A DNA stretch of 64,000 bases from Pseudogymnoascus destructans. Its lineage: Eukaryota > Ascomycota > Leotiomycetes > Thelebolales > Thelebolaceae. The position numbers and the translations under genes are program-made. Numbering within the stretch: position 1 is the first letter of the stretch; the number at the start of each line of letters is the position of its first letter. The stretch is from positions 1,240,001 through 1,304,000 of the forward strand of contig NW_020167522.1 of assembly GCF_001641265.1 (NCBI RefSeq), written 5' to 3'. A model generated the notes under the pieces. It made no database searches, was not told the DNA's origin, and was given only the letters and a program-made list of their open reading frames with translations. Below are positions 24,044 through 36,277 of the stretch, piece after piece.

Positions 24044-24632
24044 TTCCCGGTGCTCCCTGCAACCCCATGAGCTCTCTCTACAATTGAGATCCCATGGGCA
24101 GGCAACGCGATGCCTGCTGTGTGTGCTTCACGTGGGCGACCAGTTCTCTCCCGATCCAGAGGCTTCAATCTCCGACCACTCCCCTTGTCTTTCCCGTCTC
24201 GTGCATTTGACCTATGAGCGGGTATGCCTTCATCAATCATTCGGCGTGCCTCTCGAGCAGCCTCCCCAGTCTTCCCTTGGGCTCGTTGAAGAATCTCCGA
24301 CTCATCTGCATACTGACTGTCTGGTGCAGATGGACAGGGTAGAGTTCTCATTTCAAGAACAGCACATTTGTCGACCGCGCGCTTTGCAGCCCATCGTAGC
24401 GCATTCCGCGCTTCCTCAAACTCCTGTATCCATCGATCTAGATTTCGAAAGCTTTTCCTGTCCTCTGGCCACAGATCCCTGAACCTATCACTCCAATCTT
24501 CCTTGCCGTTTCCCTGATTCCCATATCGCTCTCGCCTCCTCCGAACAACTTGTTCTCTCCGTGATTCCTCCCCATGCTCCCCATTGCCTGAGATTGTCAG
24601 GTCTTTCCGGAAATTTGTGGGCTGGGCAGCAG

Positions 24633-25676
24633 TTATTCTGGCATCCTGCGGCCCTGCTCTTTTCCCGCTTCATGATATTGCTGGAGTAGCAGTTCCATGT
24701 GAGGATCCTCGGACTCGTAATCTGGGTCAGTGGCTTGGAGGAGAGCTGAAGTGGCCAGTTGCTCAGCAAGTTCCGAAAGTCTCTCATCAACCATTTCATC
24801 CGACTCTTCGTCCCACTCTGGGAGTTTTACTGGCAAGGTGTTCAGTGGCTGGGGAAATCCTAACCCAGGTGAATTCAAAGGACGCTTTTGACATTCAGGA
24901 TCTCGATCAAAGTGAGCCTTCAAGGAGACTTGCGGTTGAGCATCCCCAGATTTTGGAACCTTTCGCGGTTTGCCGTCTGAACTGAAAATGAAATAGTCGT
25001 TGCTTCCATAATCTCCAACTGCCTTCACTTGATTCAACCACCCACGACCCAAGAGAATATTATAAGATGTAGTTCCGTAAATGACAAAACATTTCATCAC
25101 CCACTCTACTCCGGCAACTCGAATGGGTAGGAGGACATACTCATCAAGTGGGTGAATTGAACTGTCGGCAGTGCGCATTTTCCACCCTGATGAATCAGAG
25201 TGCCAGACACAATCGAGTTGCTTGGCAACCTTTGCACTAATGAGCTCGATTGAAGATCCGCCATCGACGAGGACCTGATTCACCTCAAACTCGTCCTGGT
25301 TGAGGACAGACCTGATTGAACAGATGGTGTAGAAGCAGGGTGGTGGGGTCGCTCCCTGGAATTGCGAGACGAGTCTCAACTTGCATTGGGTTTCCACTGC
25401 TTGACTCTGGAGGATGCCTCCTTGAATTCGTCTCCTAGCCTTCGCGACAGGCCTGACCAATTCATCCACTTCTTCCTCGACAGCAGGTGGAGGAGGGTGT
25501 CTCATAGTCTGGGATTCCGCCTCTTCCTGGCGTTCACTAATTTCACGCGGCTGCATAGTGGTACCGAACGCAATCTGCGCGCGGACAGTCGGGGACACGT
25601 TGATCAGTTGGGGAAAGGATATATCGGGCTGAGATTTCCTCGCGTGCAGGTCATCCCATATACGGGACAGCATCAC
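24633..25676 (-). CDS. Retropepsin-like protease region of the older gypsy element
   Basis: 347 open codons, overlapping the end of gag by 26 bp in a different frame, as expected for a frameshifted gag-pro junction. The active site reads VDGGSSIELIS (DGGSS rather than the common DSGSS), and the second conserved element is ILLGRGWL. The C-terminal acidic part leads toward RT through sequences whose frame I could not follow cleanly (24044-24632). It would process the polyprotein. Confidence 0.7.
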   Translation of the reverse strand: MMLSRIWDDLHARKSQPDISFPQLINVSPTVRAQIAFGTTMQPREISERQEEAESQTMRHPPPPAVEEEVDELVRPVAKARRRIQGGILQSQAVETQCKLRLVSQFQGATPPPCFYTICSIRSVLNQDEFEVNQVLVDGGSSIELISAKVAKQLDCVWHSDSSGWKMRTADSSIHPLDEYVLLPIRVAGVEWVMKCFVIYGTTSYNILLGRGWLNQVKAVGDYGSNDYFIFSSDGKPRKVPKSGDAQPQVSLKAHFDRDPECQKRPLNSPGLGFPQPLNTLPVKLPEWDEESDEMVDERLSELAEQLATSALLQATDPDYESEDPHMELLLQQYHEAGKEQGRRMPE

Positions 25677-27363
25677 CGATAGCGCGAATTGGGCGACCGC
25701 TTACGAGTGCCTCGATACCCGTGCTCTTTTTTACGCGTGGCTTGTGTTGAACTCCAGGTACTGGGACAGAAGCATCTCCCGGCCATACCATCCCTTGCCC
25801 GTGCTGAGCATCTTGGGGAGCAAGGGGTGCTTTTCTCTTTTCTGCAGCGTAGGTCTCCATGGGCGGCCGAACATCAGCCGTAGCATTTGAGACGTAGGGT
25901 TCCTGGAAAACAGAGACACTCCCACTGAACGTAGTATTCCTGACCCATGAGAAGTCAGACTCCTGATCATACATTCCCACAGTATCCTGATGTCTTTGCC
26001 CCTGGCCCAGCACTCCATTGGTTGCTGCGGCCATTTGGGCATCATGGATTGCCCACGTCTTTGCACCTTGAACTGCTGAAACTTCCGTGATCCTCCCTTG
26101 CCCTTGGCCAAATTTGTTCGGTGCATCCATGCGGCCTTGCAGTCCAGCATTCATGGAATTGCTTGAGGCCCTCTGGATGGCTGCAGTTCTCTTCTGATTC
26201 GCGAAATCCCTTGCAGCTTGCTGCACTTCTTCTGACGCTGGCATGTTTGTACAATCCGGAGCGTAATGACCGAATTCTGCACATTTGAAGCATTGCGCGT
26301 GGATTTTCCCACCTCCGGGTCGATACCCTCCCCCATTAGGTTCAACAGAGCGACTCTGACCTTGGTTCGCAGATCCTCCCCATTGCTTCCGGGCTCCACT
26401 TTGTTGCTGTTGCTGAAGTTGGTGTAATTGCTGATACTGTGGAGGAGGGGCAGCATATGACTCAGTTTGGCGGATATTCGGTTGACTGGTGATCCTCTGC
26501 TACTGCTGCTGTTCAAAATGCTGCACTTGAAATTGCGGCAGAGGGCCTTGGTATTCAAGGGGCACTTGTTGCGGCCTGTATTCCACAATCTGCCTCTGAG
26601 CACTGTAGGGTGCTTGATTTCCTCGGGAACGTTGGCCTTGGGATCTCTCCATCACGTTCGCCATTGTTCTCATGAGGCGGTTTGCATTCTTTGACTCTTC
26701 GAGAGTTTCTTCGTGAGCCGGCTTTTTCTCAACGTATGTCGGTCCTTGCATCTCGATGACAGTGTCAAGAATCTGCAGAAACGACAAATCTTCCCTCGAC
26801 GTGAGAGCTCTGAGGATGTTGGCGAAGCCGGGATCGGTCATATTGTTAACAAAGTTATCCGACAAGGTCTGCTCTTGATCGGCCCCAATTCTCGTGTGTA
26901 TGTCCTTCGCCTCCGCGACATACTCAGCAATACTCCTCCCACGTTGGTGCAAATTGTTCAGCTCAGCTGCAACGCGTTGGCGCAGGGAACGGCGCTGACG
27001 GACCTCATCCCTTCCGTATCGCGCAATGAGGAGCGTCGTGACTCTCTTATAATTCGCCTTCTGATCTTCCGCAAGATTTGTCCACCAACGTGCAGGCTCA
27101 CCCTCCAATTTGGAGAACAGATAAAGCACAAGGCATTCATCTAGCTCCCCATTGAGATCTGGGGACATCTTCTCATAATCCGACCGAGAGATGGTATGCT
27201 TCCATGAGATAGTATCCACGAAGGCCTTGACATCCTGGGTCAGCCCGTTGCTGAACTTTGGGACCTTGATGTCCAACCGATTTATACGTTTTGCTTCAGC
27301 GATGAAGGCTCTCTGCTCATCCACCTGAGCTGTGGCCGGTGTTCCAGCTCCAAATCCTGACAT
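25651..27363 (-). pseudogene. Gag of the older gypsy element with one in-frame stop
   Basis: The ATG at 27363 (MSGFGAG) opens a gag domain (ARWWTNLAEDQKANY, RQRVAAELNNLHQRG), then a Gln-rich linker, a CCHC knuckle CFKCAEFGHYAPDC (near 26270) and a basic tail to a stop at 25651. A TAG at 26500-26502 interrupts a run of glutamines, so it is a CAG-to-TAG change. Otherwise about 570 codons are open. The open frame continues upstream to 28152, but that Ser/Arg/Cys-rich part is probably leader. Confidence 0.78.
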
Positions 27364-28320
27364 TGTGAATGGATCAATCAAGACGCGACTCAGTTCTTCA
27401 AGACTAGCGTCTTCGTGGGATTCTGACACGCTCAACTCTTCACTTTCCCTGTACCCTGAGAAATCCCAGACCGGTTCTTGATCCGGGAGACTCCCTTCCA
27501 TGTACTCCGCACACTCACACCTTCCTGACAACCTTCCTTCGCTCGTACAAGCCTGTAGAGGAACTGGAAACCTTGCCGTACCTCTCCTCACACACTCCGA
27601 AGACTCACTTTCTCTCACAGATTTCAAACACTCACTTTCTCTCACACACTTCAAACACTCCCTCACTGTTTTGAGTACAGACAACAGTGTTCTCGCAGCC
27701 TTCAAGTGCTCACACCTCCCCTGAGGCTTCAAACACCTTCTAACACACGATTTTCGAACAAGAAGAACTTTTCTGACACTTTGAAGCTCACACTGACCTG
27801 AACACCGCCCGTAAGACCTTGAGCTGTATTCTGAGACCGATGATGAAGAAGATAAAGAAGTTGAAGAAGAAAGATGGGCGAAACACTGAGCTTGAGGACC
27901 TCGCTTCGCACTCCTGCACCTTCCGACTTGGGGTCTGGTGACCATCCGTAGCCTCTGATTGGCCCTCTCAAGTGGGCCTACCTCTGACCGCCTCCCGGTT
28001 TGGCGACCCATTTGAAGTCGCTCCTTCCATTCCCAAATGCTTCGAAAACAATAATGTATGGCAAGGACACACAAATAGATTTCATGCCCCCGATGTGCTG
28101 CTGGTTTTCTGCATGTCTTCAGCTTCAATTGCCTACGGCCCATACCATTCACTCAAAGGTGAATCTCGGGCAAGACCCCCAGTTTGTCATGCATCCAGGT
28201 ATGGGCGTATCAATATGAGGCGATGATGATGTTATTCTTGTATCTACTGTTGGAGCTCAGGCCATAATGATCCTGCCTCGCCTAATCGTGTTTCTGGTGA
28301 CTAAGCAAATACTGTACAAG
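27364..28320 (-). other. Leader region of the older gypsy element
   Basis: No separate gene supported. It includes a short tandem repeat (about 27601-27658, units near 29 bp with ACTCACTTTCTCTCACA). I could not define a primer-binding site or 5' LTR. Confidence 0.4.
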
Positions 28321-28814
28321 GGGTACTCTGACCTTGGACCTCCTTTTACTTCCTATAGGCTACAAACCTAAGAGATGGTTCTATGGGATTCTCTTACGTC
28401 GACTACAGTTACCAAGCCTGGTTAGTCATGGAAAGTCTTGGAAAATGAGAGAACTACACTCCTTTAGCATAAATAGGATTGCCCTTTCCTTAAGAAAGGG
28501 CAAGCAGACAATACAGTAAATCGACTATCACATACTTCCACGTCTTTTCCAAGCTTCCAAGCATTGATATTGTTACTCCTTGTTTCTGAAAAGTCAGTGA
28601 GGTATTAACCTCTGACTTATCCCTGAGTTCTAAGACTCAACATTTGTTACAACTTGTCTAAACCACTCCACTATATCATACACCTGATTGCTGCGTTATG
28701 GAATAGTCTAAGCTACGACCCTTTGGCTCTTTTTCTAAGACAGTGTGTTGTCTTAGTAACATCATCCCTTCCTTGGGTGGCTAGATTCTCACATCTGGTG
28801 CACCCACCATTACA
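28321..28814 (-). repeat. Partial LTR of the ~930-bp family
   Basis: Reverse-oriented and ending CACCCACCATTACA at 28814. It lacks roughly the 3' half of the LTR (left side), which abuts older-gypsy leader sequence. Confidence 0.85.
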
Positions 28815-30815
28815 TCATTGATCTAGCAGCTTTAAACCCTCAATCGACACCATTATCAGACTTCACCATGGCATTTGGCATTTGGTGCGATACGCATCGA
28901 GTTACTCGGCAGTCCTATAAGGCCTTGATCCAAGTGTTACGACTCATTCCAAACGAGGAATTTACTCAGCTCCCAGAGAACCTTGCAACACTTCAAAAGT
29001 GGTGTCATCGCCGACTACCTTTACTACTACTTTAAAGATCAATAATAGACGTCCGGATGGACAAGCAGCCTTCAGGCATCGCTGCAAAGTCTCAAAGCTA
29101 TATTCACTTCTTTGACCCTCGGGTTATTGCTGCTACAATACTATCATCTATTCTTGGTCAGCCTATACACCAAGGGATGGCCGATATTGTGGATAATTGT
29201 GGAGAGCCAATTTTTCCGTCTGACTTTGTCCAATATAAATGTAACAACACTGCTTGTTGCGTCTCTACATCCAAGCATTCTGGGCAGGTTGTGTTTATTG
29301 GGCATGATAGTGTAATGGTGGGTGCACCAGATGTGAGAATCTAGCCACCCAAGGAAGGGATGATTTTACTAAGACAACACACTGTCTTAGGAAACAGAGC
29401 CAAAGGGTTGTAGCTTAGACTATTCCACAACGCAGCAATCAGGTGTGTGATGTAGTGAAGTGGTTCAGACAAGTTGCAACAAATGTTGAGTCTGGGAACT
29501 CAGGGGTAAGTCAGAGGTTAACACCTCACTGACTTTTCAGAAACAAGGAGTAACAAGATCAATGCTTGGAAGCTTGGAAAAGACGTGGAAGTATGTGATA
29601 GTCGATTTACTGTATTGTCTGCTTGCCCTTTCTTAAGGAAAGGGCAATCCTATTTATGCTAAAGGAGTGTAGTTCTCTCATTTTCCAAGACTTTCCATGA
29701 CTAACCAGGCTTGGTAACTGTAGTCGACGTAAGAGAATCCCATAGAACCATCTCCTAGGTTCCTAGCCTATAGGAAGTGAAAGGAGGTCCAAGGTCAGAG
29801 TACCCCTATAGACAAATTATGTCATAACTTAACCAATCTTGTGGGTAACTAAGGAGCGATGACGTGTAATGAATCATAGAGGGTTGTAGAAGCTTTTGGA
29901 GCTATCGTTCATGTTCCTAGGCCTCTAGTTGATAGAGATATGTCATGTGTAGTATTAGCCCAGTAACTAAGGAGTGATGTCATGTAATGAATCATAGAGG
30001 GTTGTAGAGATATGCTATGTGGTCATATCGGCCCAGTAACTAAGGAGCGCTGATGTGTAATGAATCATAGAGGGTTGTAGCAATCGTTGAGTAGTATTGC
30101 TCTTGTTGTTGGTGTGACAAGCCAAAATATGTATAGTGACTTGTAGGTTTGAGGAGGAGATTTCTAAGTTTGCTCTTGAGTTTGATAGCAAACTGAGTGC
30201 AACGAATGTCAGTATGACAGATAATTGCCCAGCAGTGTTTGAATCTCTACTAACAGTTGCTGATAGGCATGCCTTAACCTCAGACTTACGTGTACACGGT
30301 AATGTAGAGGCTAGTGGCTCTCATATTGATGTCCGGGTCCAAGGTGAGCTATCAAGAACTGAGTGTGGTTTACAGGGACTTCCAGTTAAAGTTCGACTGT
30401 TTACTAAATCATTTTCGAACTTATTTGAGGAGATACTTACCAAACATGGCCACCACAGAGTGATGTTTAAGAATACACGTTTCCGCTGGTATCAACAATT
30501 GTCATATTCAATTACAGAGAGTTCCCGGCGGCGCACTTTAAGGCAGGGCGACATAGTAGTAACCACATCTACTACGTTTGGTCGGATAATTGGTTTGTTT
30601 ACATATGCTCCGACCTAGACCAATTGCCCAAGGTCTTCATACTTATAGAAGAGTTGGTTCAGAAGGGATCTTGGGAAATGGTTCTGAACCTCCCACTATT
30701 CGCCCAAACCTTGTTCCGACGAATAGTTACGTTACCACAAATTGAGGCAGAGGAGATATATATGGTCCCTACTTCTCCAAAAACGTTCATTCATTGCACC
30801 TGGGACGTACGCTTC
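28815..30815 (+). pseudogene. Relic DNA-transposon ORF (Plavaka/KDZ-like suspected), split by a solo LTR
   Basis: Coding-like stretches read MAFGIWCDTHRVTRQ and PNEEFTQLPENLATL at 28868-29030, then DPRVIAATILSSILGQP to SGQVVFIGHDS up to 29310. After the LTR it resumes as DNCPAVFESLLTVADRH through RQGDIVVTTSTTFGRIIG (30220-30617) and, one frame over, an ending IEAEEIYMVPTSP with a CTWDVRFQ terminus. Joining across the LTR keeps the frame. The layout recalls the C-terminal half of fungal Plavaka/KDZ transposases, but I recognise no catalytic motif, so the family is uncertain. Stops and a frameshift make it a relic. Confidence 0.5.
29311..30219 (+). repeat. Solo LTR, ~930-bp family
   Basis: 909 bp, TGTAATGGTGGG to GTCAGTATGACA, flanked by GATAG and GATAA (a one-base difference in the target duplication). 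It contains about two extra degenerate copies of a block around AACTAAGGAGCG-ATGAATCATAGAGGG (29960-30080). Confidence 0.88.
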
Positions 30816-31355
30816 CAATAATACGCTTCTACCATCAGCCCTCCTCTCTATTTGGCCCTCCTCTGTACTTGTTCCAACAATTTGGTGGGCTCTGTTGCCG
30901 AAACCGATTTCCAAATATCAACCTTCTTCTTCTTCCGTCAACCCTCCAACAACAACAACACCACCACCTTCCTTCTGGCTGTTTGTGGACCCCTAGAACA
31001 GCCTTTCTGTAAGTTCAAACACCTTTCCTTTCATCCAAAACCTCTTTCTGACCGATTCAAGTCATCCAAAACCTCGTGCGCAGTAGATCGGCCAAACCAG
31101 GGCCATCTATCTGCGCTAGAGCCTTGCCACAGCCTCAAATTCACCTACACCAACCTCAATACACCGCAAAGTGAAACAATCAAGCCTCTATCACGCCAAA
31201 ACCACGCCAAATAGACGCATTTGGCGCCCGATTCCTATGCCGACAACCTTACTAGCGCCAGATTTGATTTCACCCAAGTGAATTCAAGGTGAGAGCCCTG
31301 GAATATTCTGAACATGTACAGGGGCAGGACACTGACAACACACAGTACTCTTAGC

Positions 31356-32040
31356 ATGGCACGAGAACAAGAAGCAAAGCAACGGGAACAAGAAGCAGAA
31401 CGACTCCGCGAAGAAGACCGACAACGCTACGAACGGAGGACCGGAAAGACAACGCTGCCCGAGTTCCTCGATGCATGCCACAAACACCTTTGCCTAGGTC
31501 TAACCATTCAACCAGATACCACACAGTCAACACAAGGCGATGCCGCGAACGCAGATAACAAACCGCGCCCTGATCGAATCTTGCCATGGCTAGAATTTGA
31601 CGCGGAGCAGGCATGCATGTGGGAGGATAGATGGAGTCAAAATTCGTCCTAGAACGACATTTTACCTCTTTGCATACACTAGAGGAGTCAGGAGAAGCCG
31701 TTCGCCGTCGGCAGATGGGGTCCGAGCTAGATCTCAATAATTTTGCACGATTCACTGTGGAGGATCCAGTATCCCAAATCATCGAGCGGCTCTCTGAGGA
31801 CAACGTATTACGCAATCGCTTTGGCCTTAAAGGCTCAGTCAAGTTTGAAAACCACAGTAACACACTCAGCCCTGATCGAACAACGGAGGAAATACAGTCT
31901 CTCAGCATAACCGACAAACCGCGACGGTCGAAACGTCTTCAAGTCCATGCAAACAAACTGGGACAGACTAAATCTTCCAAGTCATCATAATCCGTAACGA
32001 AATCGTCCCGGCCTCGCGCAGACCAGTTCTGCGTTTAACA
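31356..32040 (+). pseudogene. Relic of a repetitive fungal ORF family
   Basis: Two overlapping frames carry the parts of one protein: a highly charged start (AREQEAKQREQEAER), LPEFLDACHKHL and RPDRILPW in the first, then ERHFTSLHTLEESGE, NNFARFTVEDPV and GLKGSVKFENHSNTL in the second. The frame changes near 31635. A stop at 31988 is followed by in-frame ADQFCV, typical of the continuing family. From memory, related ORFs are abundant in ascomycete genomes and often end in a kinase-like domain, which is missing here. Non-functional fragment. Confidence 0.55.
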
Positions 32041-32510
32041 GTCACTTAGAGCCTGGGAAATAATTGTCATTTTGAATATTTTATAGCAAGTATCAGTCAA
32101 CCAATCAACGGCCTTTGGTCACTTGAGGATATTGGTATGATATTGCAGCCTATCTTGACACCATTACCCCGAAACGAGACTGAGAGGAATTTAATCAGTT
32201 TAAAATTCTGCATCAGTTCTTAGCTACGCACAGCCACAGAGAGACCGGACCGGGTATGAATAAAAAGTATATACAAATTCAAATTATATTTCATGTACGC
32301 GCGTCCTCATTTACCCAATCCTTCATGGAGCCATTTGTAGTCTCGTCAATGACGAAATGGCAAATGAAAAGTGCGTTGTAATATTGTCATCTCATAAACC
32401 CAGGCGCTGCATCCTCTCAGATATATTACGTAGATGCCTTCACAACGGTTAATCAAACCCAACTCATAAGCCCACCCTCTCTCTCACCGAACCCCCTCCC
32501 ACAAACCCCT
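32041..32510. other. Intergenic, no feature seen
   Basis: AT-rich spacer between the relic ORF and the 3' end of the peptidase gene. No ORF, repeat or RNA gene recognised. Confidence 0.6.
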
Positions 32511-33318
32511 TCACAGCTTCCTTGTCACTCTCACCCCCCCGCCCCACCTCCCCCCCTCCCACCCAACCTCCACTACCGCCTTCACAAGCCCCAACACAAC
32601 CCTCCTCCCCCTCTCCACATCCACCTCCTTCACCCCAGCCGGTACATGCAAAAACAGACACTTCCCCTCCCTCTCCCCCCCCCTTAAAACCCCCAAACTC
32701 TCATGCAAAATATACTCACAAAGATACCTCCCCGCATCCTCCGACGCCCTCACATCCGCCCCCCCAACCCTCCCCTTCCACACCCCAACCACCTCATCAA
32801 CCCCAATCCCCGGCTCCAACACCTCCCCCTCCACCCCCGCCTTGTCAGGCAAACACCCCTCTACATCTCCCACCGCATACCCGAACCCCGCAGCCCGCTT
32901 CTCGAGACAGTAAAATCCCCGCCCTGCTGCCATCCCGATGTGCACACCCCAATCAGGGCGCCACCCGTCTTCCCCCTCCCACAGTCCTGGCACAACAGCA
33001 TCTACGACTGCGTACGCGACGCGGATTGAGCGCGGATGCACGCGGAGATTCACCTTCGTCCCTCCCGGCGCGCGGGGCGAGGGAGGGAGACGCAGCGTTG
33101 AGGGGAGGTTGCGCGCGATTTCCCAGGAGGGGTTGATGTGGTATTGGGCTTTGAAAGGCTGCGAGGGGTTAGCGGGGCGTTTATACATGGGGGGGTGGGA
33201 GGGGGAGACATACGCCGAAACCGGTAATGAGGACGTTAATTTCTTGCTCGGAATGCTGGGCATAGCCAGAGGCTGATGTGTCGGCTGAGCCGGAGGAACT
33301 GGCGCTGTTGTCGCCCAT
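32511..33318 (-). CDS. Pyroglutamyl peptidase I-like cysteine peptidase (C15 family)
   Basis: Two exons, 33214-33318 and 32511-33158, with a 55-bp GTATGT...CGCAG intron (33159-33213), give about 250 residues, close to the family length. The intron falls inside the hallmark N-terminal motif TGFG|PF. The product would remove N-terminal pyroglutamate from peptides in the cytosol. Catalytic residues are visible: Glu in YCLEKRAAGFGY, Cys in AGRYLCEYILHESL and His in CLFLHVP. The start at 33318 (MGDNSASSSG) is chosen because it precedes VLITGFG by a normal distance and the frame is open. The C-terminal part is unusually Gly/Val rich, with the plus strand poly-C. It sits alone between a transposon relic and a long spacer. 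Confidence 0.88.
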
Positions 33319-36277
33319 GGTTGTGGTTGTGTACGGCTTCGATGGTGCGGGGTGCGCCCTGGGGGGATGTATGGATGATGAGTTTGGGTACTATTTCAAC
33401 TCTCTCGCAAAGCTGTGAGTTTTGCAAAATCGACACAAATAACACATCAGTTTATGCGTTGCTTTGTTGAGCTACGTGTGTCTGCAATCGAGGAATGCAG
33501 GTGGGAACGTTGGCTTGACGTCGTGTTCCTGCCAAAAAATGCGGGGAAGAGCTTGGCCATTTTAGCGAGAAATGGGAGCTCCTCCGAGCGCCGGACCTCA
33601 CAACCGCCACGACCTAGGGATGCCACGTCATATATCCCTCAATTGGAGAGATATAAGTACTCTGTAAATCATTGTAGTAGTAAATATAGCAGTCAATTAC
33701 TACTTCCTCTCTCAATTACTACTTCCTCTCTCAATTACAATGAGCTCCTTGCTTACAATCCCACTGAATATGTCACCTGACGAAATGTCACGTGCCCGGG
33801 AGCGACTATTCTGCTGCACTACACCTATTACACTACCGGTAGCCCACTTTGACCAGCTATGGCCATGGGTACTGTAATTTCCCTTGTCGGGTCATAGCTG
33901 AACTCTGGTTTCCGCAGCTCTCCCATTTCTCGCCAAAATGGCCAAGTCCAGCGTGGCAGAATGGGAACGATTCAAACGGGTCCCTGCTGTGGTGGGCTGG
34001 TGGCGGCGGGGGCGGCGGCGAGGGTCCGTGCCTTCGCCAGTATAAAACCTCACAACGCAACTTACTGTATTGTAACTATGCACTCCTAACAAAAAACATA
34101 GACCCGGTGGATTCATTGGCTGTGTTGGTTATATCACCGATCCGAGATGCATTATCTGATAGGGAGTCGGAGCAGTAGGTATGATTGCAGTGTGTGAACC
34201 AAGAAATTATGTGACGAATGGCAAGAATCGACAACAAGATTAGCTAACGACAGCAAAACCCAAACAACAAGAACTACCCAACAACAGCAACTTCCCCGCC
34301 TCCTACTAAGACCTTGTTCCAGCTGGCCACGACCACGTTGAGCGCCTTGGTTGTGTCCGTCGCCGCCGAATTATTGGAACCGAGTTCGACGACGTTCCTG
34401 AAGCACTAGTGGTTATCCCCGCGGCCTAATCAATGATTTCCAGACAGCACGGGTTAGGAGCTGCCATGTGAACCATAGCAGCTCAATATATACCTATTGC
34501 TGTATTGTTGATAGTAAGTGCTGTCCGTGGTCGGAGACTACCTTTATTTTTTAAATACTATTATAATTTGACTATTCTCGTAGAATTCTAGCAAGAGATG
34601 GTGGGGATGCATGGTCCGCTTCAAACAAGTCTTATGGGGGGGACATAGGAGGGAGGTGGGTGTTTACTAGTTGCCAAGCTACTTTGCGAATGAACCATAG
34701 TTGATTGATAGTTTCATTTTTCTTGCTTCCCATACTCCGTGCCACCATATAAGGTTCGGGTTTTTGATAAACCTCATCATCCAATCCCCCACACCTTTCA
34801 CATCTCAGACCCCCTCCCCCTACCTACCTCCGTATATCCCCCATCCATCTCCCCCAGCACCGTCCTCTCCTGCGTCAGCCCCTTCACCCCCAGCATAGCG
34901 AAAGTGGTCGGCAGCGTAAGATATATATAGCCTTCATGATGGATGACAACAGTTACGCAATTCGTCGTCCGCTATCGAGGATAGACCAGCTGACAGGACA
35001 TCCACGCGAATGGACCGCGTGGTCCGTAACTACGGGTATGGGAACCAACGACGGGATAGCTGGTGACAACGAGAATGTGACGACTAAGAATGAGCGACAG
35101 CAGTATCTTGGCGCGACGGTCACAGCGTCGCTGCTGTTGGCAACATTTGAGGCGCACCAGGAGCGCGACAGCTGTGACGTTTTTTCGTCTGCGCTCTTAC
35201 CTCCCGGGGCACCCATGAAGGTTTCTACGTGCTCTTTGTGCTTTGGTAGGAGAGCAGAGAGTTGACGGTAAGGCGGTTATTTTATAGGCCAGGAGCAGGG
35301 TGGGCCGTTATTCCCGACAATCTGGGTTTGGTGTCGGGGATTTCTTCAAGGCCGGAGAAGCTCCACCCTCTCGGGTCAAGGCAAGCAGAGTCCAGCAAGG
35401 TCACATCGCATCACATCACATCACTCATAAACACAGTAATTGCTTCACAGCTTTCCATTCACCCATCTTCCACACCATTCATTGCCCCCCATCTCTATCC
35501 ATCCTCAAGCAACCTCCCCCCAGCAAGTTCTAATCCCGGAATATCCACAACACCTCATCATCATCATCAAACCCCAGCAACCTCGGAAAAAAACCACAAC
35601 AAACCCCCCAAACAGCCGACTATCCCCGTCGGCAAAGAAGAAGAAAAAAAAAAAAAAAATGAAGGAAATGGTTCCAGTGTTGGAAGTATAGCTTATTCAT
35701 AGTCGTTTCAGTCGTAGCATGGTTGTTGTTATTGTGGTGGTCATCTAGTCATCACATCTCTCGTCTCAGTGCGTCCGTCTCCTGCAGAATCAAAATAAAT
35801 CATCGTTTTTCTTTTTCTCGGTGCTTCCACCCACCCCCCCCCCTTCAACCCTCCTCGTCAGCACTTTCTCGGATGTCGAAAAAAAGAGCAGTGAAGAATT
35901 GTTGTGACATCTTCGGGTAGGATGGGGAAAAGCACAATACTGAACGCCGGTGCAATGCAATGCGCGTAAAAATCGTCCGCGATGCTGTTTTCTGTGTGTG
36001 GGTAGGTAGTTCGTATGCGTAAAAAATCTCTCCGTCGCCGCGTCTGTTGCGTTCCGAGTCTGCAGGGGCGCTGGGCAGCTCGTTCTGTGGCTTCGTGGAC
36101 GGGGTCGACGGAAGAATAAAGTAAAGAAAGGTAATAAAGTGGAAAATAGTATCCGGGGCAATCGTCATAATGCGTGCCCTATTAGAACGCCACCGTTGTT
36201 GGGTCATTTATTCGTATCAGGAGTATAACATATCCCGCAATCCACCGAACAGCACCCACGCATCAATGGCGCGGCGC
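33319..36277. other. Long intergenic stretch without a recognised gene
   Basis: About 3 kb. It contains an imperfect inverted repeat pair (33548-33951), pyrimidine-rich tracts near 35400-35660 and a minus-strand ORF at 34953-35216 that resembles nothing known to me. It may include UTRs of the neighbouring genes. Confidence 0.45.
33548..33951. repeat. MITE-like segment with ~30-bp imperfect terminal inverted repeats
   Basis: CTTGGCCATTTTAGCGAGAA at 33552 recurs inverted at about 33927-33946 with one mismatch, and the match extends through AATGGGAG. Inside is a tandem repeat of CTCTCAATTACTACTTC (33692-33745). No target duplication is clear and no coding sequence is present. Confidence 0.45.

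Larger units (their letters stand above)
1209..28320 (-). mobile_element. Older Ty3/gypsy retrotransposon, split by a nested chromovirus
   Basis: Read on the minus strand, gag (27363-25651), protease (25676-24633), reverse transcriptase/RNase H and integrase zinc finger (24043-21505) stop abruptly at 21504. The integrase catalytic core resumes at 2420 and ends at 1209. Dropping the interval 2421-21499 restores one continuous reading frame across the break, and CAACC flanks the insert on both sides, so this element was the target of the younger insertion. LTRs were not identified. The right limit is approximate: a truncated LTR of another family begins at 28321. One in-frame TAG in gag and frame changes between protease and RT suggest it is inactive. 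Confidence 0.8.

Noticed and set aside
26713..27144. Plus-strand ORF of 143 codons
   Set aside because: Complement of the older gypsy gag domain.
32522..33136. Pro/Ser-rich plus-strand ORF of 204 codons
   Set aside because: It is the complement of the pyroglutamyl peptidase gene, whose catalytic residues and intron are clear.
34953..35216. Minus-strand 87-codon ORF
   Set aside because: No motif, signal peptide or splice partner could be supported, and length alone is not evidence.
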